In this document: positions 63,698-64,000 of the stretch, one piece after another
Layout: each line of letters starts with the position of its first letter
Position numbering within the stretch: position 1 is the stretch's first letter
NCBI GenBank assembly: GCA_016713565.1
Contig: JADJOX010000007.1
Coordinates: 62,001 to 126,000 of the forward strand
Length of the DNA: 64,000 nucleotides
Origin: Ignavibacteriota bacterium
GTDB lineage: Bacteria; Bacteroidota; Ignavibacteria; Ignavibacteriales; Melioribacteraceae
Direction: 5' to 3'
Program-made: the position numbers and the translations under genes
Notes under the pieces: generated by a model
What the model was told of the DNA's origin: nothing
Seen by the model: only the letters and a program-made list of their open reading frames with translations
Databases searched by the model: none

Positions 63698-64000
63698 TTA
63701 TTTTAGATAAAGCATTTTTTTTATTGAAGAAAATTTGTTCGAAGAAACTTGATATAAATAGACCCCGGAATTTACTTGTACACCATTTTTATTTCGACCA
63801 TCCCATCTTAGTTTGTTGTTTCCATTAAGTGATTTGAAATTTTGAGAATAAATTTCTTTGCCCAAAACATCAAAAATTCTAAAAGAAAAAATGTCCTGAA
63901 CTTCAGAAGCAAAATTGATAATTGTTTCACCGTTAAATGGATTGGGATAATTTTGATCTAATTGGAATAAATTATAATTCAGAACTTTTTTTTTACTTTC
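63698..64000 (-). CDS. T9SS sorting-domain protein, C-terminal end only
   Basis: The last 100 residues of a protein whose body lies beyond the window. They form a type IX secretion sorting domain: LDQNYPNPFNGETIINFASE, FRIFDVLGKEIYSQ, NKLRWDGRNKNGVQVNSGV, YLYQVSSNKFSSIKKMLYLK, then TAA at 63698-63700. NPFNGET replaces the usual NPFNPxT. It precedes the beta-glucan operon on the same strand by about 85 bases, so it may be a secreted glucan-acting enzyme, which cannot be told from this part. Confidence 0.85.
   Translation of the reverse strand, partial: ESKKKVLNYNLFQLDQNYPNPFNGETIINFASEVQDIFSFRIFDVLGKEIYSQNFKSLNGNNKLRWDGRNKNGVQVNSGVYLYQVSSNKFSSIKKMLYLK

Noticed and set aside
1..64000. tRNA, rRNA, riboswitch, insertion sequence, prophage or origin
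   Set aside because: Reading all gaps showed no cloverleaf, no rRNA-like sequence, no transposase or integrase gene, no terminal inverted repeats and no DnaA-box cluster that I could support.

Overview
The window is strongly AT-rich bacterial chromosome. Several secreted proteins end in the type IX secretion (T9SS) sorting domain with the motif NYPNPFNPxTxI. Together with DUF4402 pilins, DUF3078, OmpA/TSP3 proteins, many TTG starts and weak Shine-Dalgarno sites, this points to the Bacteroidetes/Chlorobi group, most likely an Ignavibacteria-like organism (an inference from protein style, not from a marker gene). I found no rRNA, tRNA, CRISPR array, insertion sequence or phage genes.

Layout. 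1-3.6 kb (minus): galK (cut by the window edge), galT and a Lon-like protease domain fused through a membrane helix to FG-GAP repeats. 3.7-4.8 kb: two small membrane proteins and a STAS-like protein. 4.9-8.3 kb (plus): acyl-CoA dehydrogenase, a HisA-type isomerase, a universal stress protein and a secreted SMP-30-like lactonase. 8.4-16.2 kb: TPR protein, a HerA-type ATPase, a DUF3078 barrel, MscL and a tandem pair of OmpA proteins with TSP3 calcium-binding repeats. 16.2-23.1 kb (minus): a chaperone-usher-like pilus locus with an usher-like barrel, a PapD-like chaperone and five DUF4402-type small secreted proteins. This is the most unusual system here.

23.4-37.4 kb (mostly plus): a purine catabolism island with a two-subunit xanthine dehydrogenase, XdhC, a YgfK-type iron-sulfur flavoprotein, a selenium-dependent-type xanthine dehydrogenase without an FAD domain, and an adenine deaminase. 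An exported Gfo/Idh/MocA oxidoreductase sits inside it and a TIGR01777 epimerase follows. Together they could take adenine through hypoxanthine and xanthine to urate, with YgfK as a candidate redox partner or for later anaerobic steps.

37.4-43.2 kb (minus): an operon of secreted amidase, two propeller proteins and a GH18 glycosidase, probably a wall- or chitin-directed hydrolytic set. 43.3-52.7 kb: ferritin, ribosomal protein L28, a DUF6600 protein, an M49-like peptidase, a 50-residue membrane protein, an AMIN-amidase, a thioredoxin-like protein, a periplasmic protein with two TonB C-terminal domains, and an L,D-transpeptidase-like protein. 52.9-64 kb (mostly minus): a hypothetical protein, ManA, an exported EEP-family phosphatase/nuclease, a CotH-kinase/lamin-tail T9SS cargo, and a compact beta-glucan operon (GH3, SGLT-type symporter, GH16) ending in a good terminator. 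The window closes inside another T9SS cargo.

Regulation. CRP/FNR-like palindromes related to GTGATTTAAATCAC lie 40-80 bases upstream of the DUF3078 gene, the first pilin and the 50-residue membrane protein. Half-type versions precede the acyl-CoA dehydrogenase gene and the 120-residue pilin-like gene. Several clear intrinsic terminators delimit the operons.
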